This document shows, in pieces, positions 53,011 to 61,408 of a DNA stretch of 64,000 nucleotides (its first letter is position 1; every line of letters begins with the position of its first letter). This DNA comes from Algibacter sp045066735. Lineage in GTDB: Bacteria > Bacteroidota > Bacteroidia > Flavobacteriales > Flavobacteriaceae. The DNA lies in assembly GCF_045066735.1 (NCBI RefSeq), contig NZ_JBISHH010000025.1:434001-498000 (forward strand), read 5' to 3'. The notes below the pieces were generated by a model that was given only the letters and a program-made list of their open reading frames with translations, searched no databases and was not told the origin of the DNA. The position numbers and the translations under genes were made by a program.

Positions 53011-54423
53011 ATGTATAAAATGTCAACACATAAAAACGCACAGGTATTACTTATAATATGTTTTATTTTAAGTTTAAAAGTTAATGCGCAAATAGCGGTG
53101 AACTCTTTAAGCGAGTTAGTCCCATATTTAAGTCAAGATAATGTTCAAGTAAAAATGGCGCCAGGTGTATATTCCATAACAGCAGCCGATGTAAAAAACG
53201 GCCTGTATTCAAAATCGTCATTCGTGGGTAAAGAATGTAAAGTTCTTTTGCTTTTTGAGGGTAATAATAGCACATACGATTTTTCCGGAGTCACCATTAA
53301 GGTAGAAACAAAGGTTTTTCAATCTTATGGAAACATTAGAATTAACGAAATTCAAATTATTGGGAATAATAATATTCTTAAAAACCTTACATTAATAGAC
53401 GACGGTTCTGTGTACGATGGACCAACAAAAGGCGCACTAAATATATGTATGGATGGGAAAGAGAATCTTGTTGAAGGTTTCTACGTAGCCGCTAAAGGCT
53501 CTTTTCCTTATGGGTATGGCGATGCATTTGGCAAGGGCGGAAAAAATGTAATTAGACATCAAAAACATAGTTCTTGCTTGCTAAGAGGCGAATCCAATCA
53601 TTTAAAAAACTCAACTTTTATTCATAGAAGTTACGGACATTGTTTGTTCATGCAAGCGGCTAGCAACCCAGTGATAGAAGGCTGTTATGTAGAAGGCGAA
53701 ATGCGAAGTACAGATAATATGTTATTAGAAAAAGGTACAGGTTCTCCAGCCGATAAGGTCGATTTCATGACCGTTTGGGGTTACCAACTTCCAAAAGGCT
53801 ATATGTTAAGCACTGGTGAAGCGGGTATACGTGCTTATAATGCCGGAGAAACTATTATTGATGGTAAATTATACAAGCGCGGCACATCTAACCCAACCAT
53901 ATTAAATAATACTATTAAAAACATGAGAACAGGCGTAACTTTAGCGCACGCTAGGGGTAAAAAATATGTAGAAAACTGCACCGTTATTGGATGTGAAAAT
54001 GGGTTTTCATTAGGTTCTGGAGATGTTATTAATTGTAGAGCAGACTGTAGTTATGGTCCCGTATATTCATCGACTTACGAAAACGATAAAAGCTTCAATG
54101 CCGATATTACAATAATTCCTGCGAGTAATATTTACATGAATGGTTCTGGAAGCGTGGCCTACATAGGAGGTCGCGAACACAATATCATATTACGAGGTAG
54201 TGATGAAGGCGCTAAAAACGGCCTTAAAATTCAAGTAGGTGGCGAAAAAAACAATATTCGTTTATTACACGGCAATTTTCCGAATCAAAATGATTTTAAA
54301 GGATCCAACTTTCAATTAAATAACCTCACTAATTATCCAATATTCTTATCTAAAAAGAGTTCGGACGTGCAAATTAAATCCGTAGGAACTGTAAAAGATT
54401 TAGGTACTAACAATAGCCATTAA
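53011..54423 (+). CDS. Right-handed beta-helix protein 3 (putative glycan lyase/hydrolase)
   Basis: 470 residues with a signal peptide ending LKVNAQ; a second ATG three codons on is equally possible. It is the closest relative of the protein at 50131, sharing VQVKMAPGVYSITAADV, GSFPYGYGDAFGKGG, IHRSYGH (His205-His210), FMQAAS, EMRSTDNM, EKGTGSPADKV, EAGIRAYNAGETIIDGK and RGTSNPTILNNTIKNMR. Its last residues lack a sorting domain. It is the final gene of the carbohydrate block and is followed by repeat copy D. Confidence 0.78.
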   Translation: MYKMSTHKNAQVLLIICFILSLKVNAQIAVNSLSELVPYLSQDNVQVKMAPGVYSITAADVKNGLYSKSSFVGKECKVLLLFEGNNSTYDFSGVTIKVETKVFQSYGNIRINEIQIIGNNNILKNLTLIDDGSVYDGPTKGALNICMDGKENLVEGFYVAAKGSFPYGYGDAFGKGGKNVIRHQKHSSCLLRGESNHLKNSTFIHRSYGHCLFMQAASNPVIEGCYVEGEMRSTDNMLLEKGTGSPADKVDFMTVWGYQLPKGYMLSTGEAGIRAYNAGETIIDGKLYKRGTSNPTILNNTIKNMRTGVTLAHARGKKYVENCTVIGCENGFSLGSGDVINCRADCSYGPVYSSTYENDKSFNADITIIPASNIYMNGSGSVAYIGGREHNIILRGSDEGAKNGLKIQVGGEKNNIRLLHGNFPNQNDFKGSNFQLNNLTNYPIFLSKKSSDVQIKSVGTVKDLGTNNSH

Positions 54424-54488
54424 AAGCAAAAGCCCAATTTAAAATCAATTAAAACACCATGTATAAATTAGTGCTATTGTATTAAAAT

Positions 54489-54586
54489 GGGCGTTACCCG
54501 AAAAGGGTCGGGCTTTCACTACTCAATCTTTTTGTTTTTTTAAGGAAAACAAAAAGGATTTCAAACAGGCCGTTCAATCCCTAACG
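54489..54586 (+). repeat. Interspersed palindromic repeat, copy D
   Basis: Begins GGGCGTTACCCGAAAAGGGT then CGGGCTTT and ends ATCCCTAACGC. In the middle aatctttttgtttt and aaaacaaaaaggatt form a near-perfect stem (54525-54560). At 98 bases it is the shortest and most compact copy. It lies exactly at the junction of two converging genes (stops at 54423 and 54609), so it could also act as a terminator. Confidence 0.7.
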
Positions 54587-54608
54587 CAAATGTTTGCTTG
54601 CTTAATTT

Positions 54609-55421
54609 TTAATCTAAAGTTTGTTTTAGTTGGCGCTTGTTCTTAAAACTAATTACCTTTTTGTAAGCAATAAGGTAAATAGTAGCCGCTCCAAAAGAAA
54701 TAAGTGTGCCGTAGTAAATACCAAATAATGGATATACAATGGAAATGACTAATGAATAAATTATTAAAGAAAACATACCCACCGGAACATTTTTTATTAC
54801 CGTATGTACATGTTCTTTAGAGTATGTAAAGTGAATAATTAGCATTAATGGAAATAAGGTCGTTGGAAAGGCCGAAAAAAGACCCGCCCAAGTTGGTCCA
54901 ACAAATTTTGGAACACTCGTAATTAGTAAAATTATTAGCGCAGCAAAAAAGGCTCGTACAAACAGAATTTTATAATTAAGTTTTGCTTTTTTCTGGATAT
55001 TAATATTCTCAATATTTTTAAAAAGATGTATAAATAGAAACGAAAAAGCAATAGGTATAAATATGGCAATATATTTATTAATTTCAACAAGGTGTAATAG
55101 CGACACGACTATAAAATATCCAAATAAAGCTGTTAAAGAAGATAAGAGAATATTGAATTTGGAAAAGTATTTTGAGGCTATATAATAAATATAAACAAAA
55201 GATAACGCAGCCGTTAAACCAATCATATTATAAACAGCGCTTTTTGCAGCAAATTCAGGGCTTACTTCAAGCCCGAAGAAAAATAATGTTATAGCAGACC
55301 CTGTTGGGTATCCAGATAAAACCCCAGCTACTTTTGGACTTACATTTTCAGCAAGTAGAGATAAACCGATAACAAATGCTATGGCAACAAGTAGTTTAAT
55401 TACAAATAGTAATTCTATCAT
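54609..55421 (-). CDS. Multi-pass membrane protein with internal duplication, unknown
   Basis: 270 residues with nine or ten hydrophobic segments. Two halves show the same pattern: VSPKVAGVLSGYPTGSAITL near residue 28 and VGPTWAGLFSAFPTTLFPL near residue 168. An A-G-x-x-S-x-(Y/F)-P-T core therefore repeats, as in transporters made of two inverted units. The family is not recognised. It is convergent with the carbohydrate block and divergent from the MMPL transporter. Confidence 0.65.
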   Translation of the reverse strand: MIELLFVIKLLVAIAFVIGLSLLAENVSPKVAGVLSGYPTGSAITLFFFGLEVSPEFAAKSAVYNMIGLTAALSFVYIYYIASKYFSKFNILLSSLTALFGYFIVVSLLHLVEINKYIAIFIPIAFSFLFIHLFKNIENINIQKKAKLNYKILFVRAFFAALIILLITSVPKFVGPTWAGLFSAFPTTLFPLMLIIHFTYSKEHVHTVIKNVPVGMFSLIIYSLVISIVYPLFGIYYGTLISFGAATIYLIAYKKVISFKNKRQLKQTLD

Positions 55422-55608
55422 TTTTATTATTTAAATCGTTTATTTTCTAGCATTCAAAAGTAACAACTAATCTATTTAATTTTATAAAAAATGCTAAAGA
55501 TTGTAATAATTAAATTTTCGTTCTTTTCAAATAGATTATAGCCAAGGTGATTTAATATAAAATGAGCTTTGTATCTTGTGTTTTTTTAGATAAATAGGTG
55601 CAATAATT

Positions 55609-57852
55609 ATGATTGAAAAACTTTTAAAATATAAGTATATTTGGGTTGCAACATTAGTTTTGCTCGTGGTTTTGGCAGCAATAAAAGCTCCAAACATAGA
55701 AGTAGATACCGATATTTCTCAGTTTTTTCATGAGGACGATGCTGATTATACCTTTTATCAGGATATGAAATCGGAATTTTCTAGCCAAGATAATTTAATT
55801 CTGTTGGGTGTAAAACATCAGAATTCTGTTTTTGATGTAGATTTTCTTAATAAAATTACGGCGCTTACCGATAGCTTAAAACAAATACCTAACATAAAAA
55901 AAGTAAACAGTTTACTAACGCTGTCTTACCCAATAAAAAGCATGTTTGGTATTATTGGCGTACCCTATTTAAAGATTGAAGATAGCGGACAATTAGCTTA
56001 CAACGAAAAGAAAATTTTGACCGATGAGTTGCCTAAAAGTTTTATAAATAGAAAAGGGAATGCCTTGTTTTTATGGATAGAAACCGAACGGAATTTAGAG
56101 ACAAAACCCTTAGATAAATTAATTGCAAATATTAATGGGCTTAGGGATGGCTATGGAGAGCTAACTACCTTTTTGTGGGGACGAGAAGTTATTGATGTGT
56201 CTTTTAAAAACATATTAATAGAAGAAATACTTACGTTTAGTTTCTGGATTTCTATTTTTTTATGTTTGAGTTTAATTTTTATTTTTAAAAAGCCAGTAGC
56301 TATTTTATTCCCAATACTCTTGGTTATTATAGTTATTATTCTGTTTTTAGGTAGTATGGTGTATTTGGGCAGACCAATAAGTACCATGTCGAATTTGTTT
56401 CCTACTATAATTTTAATTGTTGCAGTTTCTGATGTTATTCATCTGTGCATAAAATATGACATTGAAGTAAAAAAAGGATTATCATCTAAAAAAGCAACCA
56501 AAAATGCTTTAAGTGAAATTGGGTTTACAACATTAATAACATCTTTCACAACCGCTGTTGGTTTTTTAGTTTTGTATTTGTCGCCTATGCAAGCCATGCG
56601 TAATTTTGGAGTAGAATCGGCTATTTTGGTAATTTTAACCTTCGTATTAACCTTAATATTTTTACCTATATTTTTTAGCGGTTTAAAAAAGGGAAACTTA
56701 TTTACTATTAGTAAACCGTTTACATTGTTATCAAACAAGGTTTTTAAAAAGTTAGATGGTATTTATAAATATTCTAATACCGTAATAGTGGCGTTTACTG
56801 TATTACTGGCTATAAGTTGCTACGGTATCACTTTAATAAGCACAAACAACAGTCACTATTCTTTCCCCGAAAAAACGGATTTGTATAGTAGTTATAAATT
56901 CTTCGAAAATAATTTTGGTGGTTCTAGAACATTCGAGCTTGTTCTGTCATCTAAAAATAATAAGAAATTAAATGAACCTGAACTTTTAGAAACCGTTTAT
57001 GCCATCGATAATTACTTAGCGCAACATCCAAATTTAAACGATGTAAAATCGCCCGTAAATTATTATCAAATTATGAGTCAGGCCTATTATCCAAACACTT
57101 ATAAAGAAAGGCCTTTACCGTTAGATACCAAAACTATTAAAAAATATGAAAAGCAGTTAGTGTCTATTTTAAAGGAAGATTATTTAGCCAATAAAGAACG
57201 AACAATCTTCAAATTTAATGCTCAAATGCAAGATTTGGGAAAGCATGATATAGATGCCATCAATAAAGATATATTAGAGAATGTAACGGGTTTAATTGCT
57301 GCTAAGCCTATAGAAGCAAGACTCTCTGGTATAGATATGCTTATTGATATATCACAGGAAAAGAGTATAGAAAACACATTTTTTGGACTTTTAATAGCCA
57401 TAATAATTGTGTCTATTACTTTAGGAATAGTTTATAAAAACATGACTTTAGGTATCTTGGCCGTTTTTCTCAATTTAATTCCTCTCATTATTACGGCCGG
57501 AATTATGGGCTTTTTTAAAGTAGATTTAAGAGCCGAAATTGCACTTATTTTTACTGTTGGTTTTGTAATTGCTGTCGATGATACTATACACCTTTTAAGT
57601 AAGTTTCAATGGGAACGTAAAAAAGGAGGCACAGTAGAATATGCAATTAAAACAGCTGTTTTAGAATGCGGAAAAGCTATTTTGGCCACGAGTATTATTC
57701 TTGTTGGTGGTTTTTTTATTTTAATGAGTTCGGGCTCTTTAGAAATTTTTATACTTGGTTTATTGGTAGGGCTTATTGTTATTATAACCTTATTTGTCGA
57801 TTTAATTTTAGCTCCAATTATTATTTTAAAATGGTTTAAAAAACGTCTTTAA
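55609..57852 (+). CDS. MMPL/RND-family membrane transporter
   Basis: 747 residues in two homologous halves, each a single helix, a large periplasmic domain and a block of five helices (about 195-355 and 590-740). The paired acidic motif in helix 4 is seen as VAVSDVIHLCIKYDIE in the first half and FVIAVDDTIHLLSKFQWE in the second, the proton-relay site of the RND superfamily. Length fits the MMPL/HAE3 group, which moves lipids or hopanoids and works alone. No membrane-fusion or TolC partner lies nearby. Confidence 0.87.
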   Translation: MIEKLLKYKYIWVATLVLLVVLAAIKAPNIEVDTDISQFFHEDDADYTFYQDMKSEFSSQDNLILLGVKHQNSVFDVDFLNKITALTDSLKQIPNIKKVNSLLTLSYPIKSMFGIIGVPYLKIEDSGQLAYNEKKILTDELPKSFINRKGNALFLWIETERNLETKPLDKLIANINGLRDGYGELTTFLWGREVIDVSFKNILIEEILTFSFWISIFLCLSLIFIFKKPVAILFPILLVIIVIILFLGSMVYLGRPISTMSNLFPTIILIVAVSDVIHLCIKYDIEVKKGLSSKKATKNALSEIGFTTLITSFTTAVGFLVLYLSPMQAMRNFGVESAILVILTFVLTLIFLPIFFSGLKKGNLFTISKPFTLLSNKVFKKLDGIYKYSNTVIVAFTVLLAISCYGITLISTNNSHYSFPEKTDLYSSYKFFENNFGGSRTFELVLSSKNNKKLNEPELLETVYAIDNYLAQHPNLNDVKSPVNYYQIMSQAYYPNTYKERPLPLDTKTIKKYEKQLVSILKEDYLANKERTIFKFNAQMQDLGKHDIDAINKDILENVTGLIAAKPIEARLSGIDMLIDISQEKSIENTFFGLLIAIIIVSITLGIVYKNMTLGILAVFLNLIPLIITAGIMGFFKVDLRAEIALIFTVGFVIAVDDTIHLLSKFQWERKKGGTVEYAIKTAVLECGKAILATSIILVGGFFILMSSGSLEIFILGLLVGLIVIITLFVDLILAPIIILKWFKKRL

Positions 57853-58030
57853 AACTAAATTATGAGGTTGTAATATTTTCGATATTATGCTGTTTAAGTT
57901 TTATAGGTTGAAGAAAAATAAGTGTTATTAACACTAAGAATAGAGCGCAACATTATTTTATTCTAGTAAACTAAAATTATAAATAGTAGAAACTGTATTT
58001 TTACAAAAAAGAATACAATTCCAATTTTTC

Positions 58031-58804
58031 ATGAATTCTAGAGCAAATCAATTAAAAGCATTCGATAGATTATTAACTATTATGGACGAACTTCGTGAGC
58101 AGTGCCCGTGGGATAAAAAGCAAACCATGGAAACGCTTCGGCACTTAACCATAGAAGAAACTTATGAGCTGGGCGATGCTATTTTAGATAAAGATTTAGA
58201 GGAAGTAAAAAAAGAATTGGGCGATGTGCTTTTGCATATTGTGTTTTATGCTAAAATTGGTAGTGAAACCAAAGATTTTGATATCGCCGATGTTTGTAAT
58301 TCTATTTGCGAAAAACTGATACATAGACACCCGCATATTTATAGCGATGTTAAAGTTGAAAATGAAGAAGACGTTAAGCGAAATTGGGAGAATTTAAAAC
58401 TAAAAGAAGGGAAATCTAGTGTCTTGGAAGGTGTCCCAAAAAGTTTGCCAGCTCTTGTTAAAGCTGGTCGTATTCAAGAAAAAGTTGCTGGTGTTGGTTT
58501 CGATTGGGAAGAACCTGCTCAGGTTTGGGAGAAAGTAGAAGAGGAACTTAATGAGTTTAAAGTAGAAGTTGAAGCAAACGACCAAGATGCTATGGAAAGC
58601 GAATTTGGAGATGTGTTATTCTCTTTAGTGAACTATGCGCGTTTTAAAAAGATAAACCCAGAAAATGCTCTAGAACGCACCAATAAAAAATTCACTAAGC
58701 GCTTTCAATATCTAGAAGAAAAAGCAAAGGGCCTAAATAAACCTTTAAGCGACATGACACTTGCCGAAATGGATGTGTTTTGGGAAGAGGCCAAAAATCT
58801 ATAA
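58031..58804 (+). CDS. mazG: Nucleoside triphosphate pyrophosphohydrolase MazG
   Basis: 257 residues with two MazG domains. The first has CPWDKKQTMETLRHLTIEET and ELGDVLLHIVFYAKIG, with the EExxE and ExxD metal ligands; the second has EELNEFKVEVE and ESEFGDVLFSLVNYARF. It hydrolyses nucleoside triphosphates to monophosphates, cleaning aberrant nucleotides and lowering (p)ppGpp-linked stress. Length and order are complete. An arginine/proline region follows after a long leader. Confidence 0.95.
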   Translation: MNSRANQLKAFDRLLTIMDELREQCPWDKKQTMETLRHLTIEETYELGDAILDKDLEEVKKELGDVLLHIVFYAKIGSETKDFDIADVCNSICEKLIHRHPHIYSDVKVENEEDVKRNWENLKLKEGKSSVLEGVPKSLPALVKAGRIQEKVAGVGFDWEEPAQVWEKVEEELNEFKVEVEANDQDAMESEFGDVLFSLVNYARFKKINPENALERTNKKFTKRFQYLEEKAKGLNKPLSDMTLAEMDVFWEEAKNL

Positions 58805-58855
58805 ATTTAATATGCAAGGCTTTTTTCGAATTGTCATAACCTTAACATGCTTAAT

Positions 58856-58886
58856 TTGTTATTAGGGTTCGTTTTTTCTAAATTTG
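58856..58886 (+). promoter_or_regulatory. Promoter ahead of the GNAT-pro genes
   Basis: TTG at 58856-58858 and TAAATTTG at 58879-58886 with 20 bases between are an excellent Bacteroidota pair. Transcription should start near 58892, leaving a leader of about 240 bases before the GNAT ATG at 59130. Confidence 0.7.
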
Positions 58887-58890
58887 CACC

Positions 58891-58992
58891 ATGGTAAAAG
58901 GCATACATGAAAAGAGAAATATCAGAATCTTTAACTTCAACTTTCTAGTTTTTAGAAATCAGTCGGATAAATTCATTCCTCCTGCATTCTAG
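58891..58992 (+). CDS. Possible leader peptide, 33 residues
   Basis: An ATG four bases after the -7 box opens a 33-codon frame (MVKGIHEKRNIRIFNFNF, then LVFRNQSDKFIPPAF). A second, 13-codon frame, MKREISESLTSTF, starts at 58907 in another register. Either could be translated from the leader of the GNAT-pro transcript and act in attenuation. The longer one has three Arg and seven Phe, which is not a decisive run. Coding potential is low and the frame may be chance. Confidence 0.3.
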   Translation: MVKGIHEKRNIRIFNFNFLVFRNQSDKFIPPAF

Positions 58993-59129
58993 TATCCAGC
59001 CAATCTCCTTACTCAATTTTTAAACGTTAATTCTTTACTTATTAGTTTATAAGTGAATAGTTTTTTGCGTTTATCTCATTTTTTCTGTTTTACCTAAATT
59101 CAGGTATAACCACAAATAATATTCATTTA
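58993..59129 (+). promoter_or_regulatory. 5' leader of the GNAT-pro operon
   Basis: A 137-base pyrimidine-rich stretch after the possible leader peptide. It contains a perfect small hairpin ACTTAT-TAGTTT-ATAAGT (59036-59053) followed by a T-rich run (gaatagttttttgcgttt), which could be an attenuator. A weak CCT...AGG hairpin lies near the end. No known riboswitch is recognised. Confidence 0.4.
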
Positions 59130-59567
59130 ATGACTATTACAACTTTTGATGCCTTTTCGAGGCTATCAATTAATGATATATCACGTATTTCCAAGTTTTT
59201 GCATGAGCATTCTGGTGAGTTCACAGACACCAAAAGCGCCATTCAAAAATCGGTTATGTATGCCGCAAAAGAAGTTCCAGGACTTGGTGGTTATGTTTTT
59301 ATTATGGAAAACAAACAAGGAATTTTAGGAGCCATAGTTGTTAATAGAACAGGTATGAACGAGTATTTAGCAGAAAACATATTGGTATATATGGCTGTTA
59401 AAACCGAATGTAGAGGTAATGGGATTGCCCAGAAGTTAATAGAACATACCATAAAGTATTGTGATGGTGATATCGCAATACATGTTAATAAAGATAATCC
59501 AGTTATAGAATTATTCGAAAAACAAGGGTTTAAAGAAAGAAATATAGAAATGCGATTAGTTCGATAA
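59130..59567 (+). CDS. GNAT-family N-acetyltransferase
   Basis: 145 residues. The acetyl-CoA loop CRGNGIAQKLIEHTI (about residues 90-104) and the C-terminal NKDNPVIELFEKQGFKERN are typical of GNAT. This particular type is, from memory, often found at the head of arginine-synthesis clusters in flavobacteria, where it may acetylate an amino acid. Here it precedes a small protein and proCBA rather than arg genes. The substrate is unproven. Confidence 0.82.
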   Translation: MTITTFDAFSRLSINDISRISKFLHEHSGEFTDTKSAIQKSVMYAAKEVPGLGGYVFIMENKQGILGAIVVNRTGMNEYLAENILVYMAVKTECRGNGIAQKLIEHTIKYCDGDIAIHVNKDNPVIELFEKQGFKERNIEMRLVR

Positions 59568-59590
59568 TCCATTCAAAAAAAACAAATAAA

Positions 59591-59782
59591 ATGAAAATTA
59601 TACAAGTAAAAAGAAAAACATCTTACGAGAAAATACATAGCGTGAAAATGGGGGAACTTACAAGCAAAGTAACACATATTAAAAAGTACTTGTTTGGTTT
59701 ACCTATAAAAACGCTTCATAAATATCGCGAAACATATTATGGTGAAGTTAAAGATTACAAAGATTGTATTCTTTTTGTTTAA
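59591..59782 (+). CDS. Small Lys-rich protein, unknown
   Basis: 63 residues. It begins MKIIQVKRKTSYEKIHSVKM and ends KDYKDCILFV, with IKKYLFGLPIKTLHKYRETY in the middle. No signal peptide or known motif is seen. It lies 23 bases after the GNAT gene and 35 bases before proC in the same direction. The position and lack of alternative frames favour a real gene, but conservation could not be checked. Confidence 0.6.
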   Translation: MKIIQVKRKTSYEKIHSVKMGELTSKVTHIKKYLFGLPIKTLHKYRETYYGEVKDYKDCILFV

Positions 59783-59817
59783 CCGAATTTTTAATAATTA
59801 ATTTAAATATATATTAA

Positions 59818-60624
59818 ATGAAAGTACTGGTAATTGGAGCAGGAAACATGGGGCTTACTTATGCGCAAGGCATGTCTAAATCTAGACTGTTAAAAAAGAG
59901 AAATATTATGGTTTTGGATAAATCTGAAGAGAAATTGGAAGAACTAAATCAAATATCACATTTTGATGCATTTAAAGAGCTTGAAGACTGCGTGCCAAAA
60001 GCAGATATCATTTTTATTGCAGTAAAACCATACCATGCAGAAGGTGTTTTTAAAGCCATCAGTAAATTAGTAAACACGCAACAAATTATTGTCTCTATTA
60101 TGGCAGGCGTAACAATAGCTTCTATAAAAGAACTAACAGGGTTAGACAAAGTAGTACGAGCTATGCCAAATTTACCAGCGCAAATTGGTAAAGGTTTAAC
60201 ATCTTACGTAACATCACCAGAAATTTCAAGAATAGAAATGCTAACGGTAGAAAGTTTATTAGATACCACAGGTAAATCAATGCGAGTTTCTAACGAAAAC
60301 TTTATAGATGCCTCTACGGGTATTTCGGGAAGTGGACCAGCTTATGTATTCTATTTTATGCAAAGTATGATGGAAGCGGCCTTACAAATGGGCTTTTCTA
60401 AAAACGACTCTACAGTATTGGTTAGTCAAACTTTTACAGGTGCTGTAGAACTTTTTAATCAATCTAATTTATCTCCAAATTCGTGGATGGATAGAGTGGC
60501 TTCTAAAGGAGGAACTACACGTGCCGCGCTAGACTCTATGGAAGACAATAATGTTAATGAATTAATTAAAGAAGCCGCTTTTGCTGCATTTAGTCGTGCA
60601 GTAGAAATGGGAAAAGAACACTAA
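59818..60624 (+). CDS. proC: Pyrroline-5-carboxylate reductase
   Basis: 268 residues. The N-terminal Rossmann fold has VIGAGNMGLTYAQGM, followed by DIIFIAVKPYHAEGV and SIMAGVTIASIKEL. The C-terminal dimer domain contains VRAMPNLPAQIGKG, STGISGSGPAYVFYF and RVASKGGTTRAALD, the proC signature. It reduces pyrroline-5-carboxylate to proline with NAD(P)H, the last step of proline synthesis. proB begins one base after its stop, so the two are translationally coupled. Confidence 0.95.
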   Translation: MKVLVIGAGNMGLTYAQGMSKSRLLKKRNIMVLDKSEEKLEELNQISHFDAFKELEDCVPKADIIFIAVKPYHAEGVFKAISKLVNTQQIIVSIMAGVTIASIKELTGLDKVVRAMPNLPAQIGKGLTSYVTSPEISRIEMLTVESLLDTTGKSMRVSNENFIDASTGISGSGPAYVFYFMQSMMEAALQMGFSKNDSTVLVSQTFTGAVELFNQSNLSPNSWMDRVASKGGTTRAALDSMEDNNVNELIKEAAFAAFSRAVEMGKEH

Positions 60625-60625
60625 A

Positions 60626-61396
60626 ATGTGTAAACAAAGAATAGTAATTAAGGTTGGTACTAATGTAATGACCAACAAAGATAATAGAATTGTAAGACCA
60701 GTTTTAAGACGATTGGTAAAACAAATAGCAGAGCTTTACGAGCGTGATATCATGACGATATTAGTCTCCTCTGGTTCTGCCATTGCAGGAAAAGAAGTTT
60801 TAGGAAAATCTAAAATTAAAGATAAAACAGTTAGACGCCAAGTATATTCGTCTATTGGGCAACCAAGAATGATGCGTCTTTATTATGATATTTTTCATGA
60901 TTACGGAATGAAGTGTGCCCAAGTACTACCTACAAAGCGAGATTTTAGCCCAGGAATGCATAGGCAAAACATGATTAACTGTTGTGAAGGTTTACTTTCA
61001 GAAGGCGTTATTCCTATTGCCAATGAAGATGATGCCGTATCGGTAACCATGTCTATGTTTTCTGATAATGACGAGCTGGCGAGTTTAATTGCTCAGCTAA
61101 TTAACGCAGATAAACTAATTATTTTAACTGATATAGATGGCCTTTATACAGGGCATCCGGAAGCGGATAGTAGCGATTTAATAAAAAATGTAGATCCGGG
61201 AGACGATCTTAATAAATATATTCAGGACAATAATAAAGGTGAAGGAGAAGGCCGTGGTGGTATGGGATCTAAATTAGATTATGCGCAACAAACCGCAGCC
61301 AACAATATTCCAACTTTTATTGCTAATGGAAAAAGTGATAACACCATTATCGATATTATAGATGGAAAAGCTGTAGGAACTAAGGTGTCACTATAA
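60626..61396 (+). CDS. proB: Glutamate 5-kinase, PUA-less
   Basis: 256 residues of the amino acid kinase fold: IVIKVGTNVMT at the start, ILVSSGSAIAGKEVLG, NEDDAVSV, FSDNDELASLIAQLINADKL and GRGGMGSKLDYA. It phosphorylates glutamate to glutamyl-5-phosphate, the first step of proline synthesis and its usual point of feedback control. The C-terminal PUA domain of E. coli ProB (367 residues) is missing, as in other short forms. It lies between proC and proA. Confidence 0.94.
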   Translation: MCKQRIVIKVGTNVMTNKDNRIVRPVLRRLVKQIAELYERDIMTILVSSGSAIAGKEVLGKSKIKDKTVRRQVYSSIGQPRMMRLYYDIFHDYGMKCAQVLPTKRDFSPGMHRQNMINCCEGLLSEGVIPIANEDDAVSVTMSMFSDNDELASLIAQLINADKLIILTDIDGLYTGHPEADSSDLIKNVDPGDDLNKYIQDNNKGEGEGRGGMGSKLDYAQQTAANNIPTFIANGKSDNTIIDIIDGKAVGTKVSL

Positions 61397-61408
61397 AAAA
61401 AAGAGAAA

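Noticed and set aside
36478..54423. Carbohydrate locus as a recently acquired genomic island
   Set aside because: Composition by eye is like the flanks, and there are no integrase, IS or tRNA boundaries. The repeat at its right end is a family found elsewhere too.
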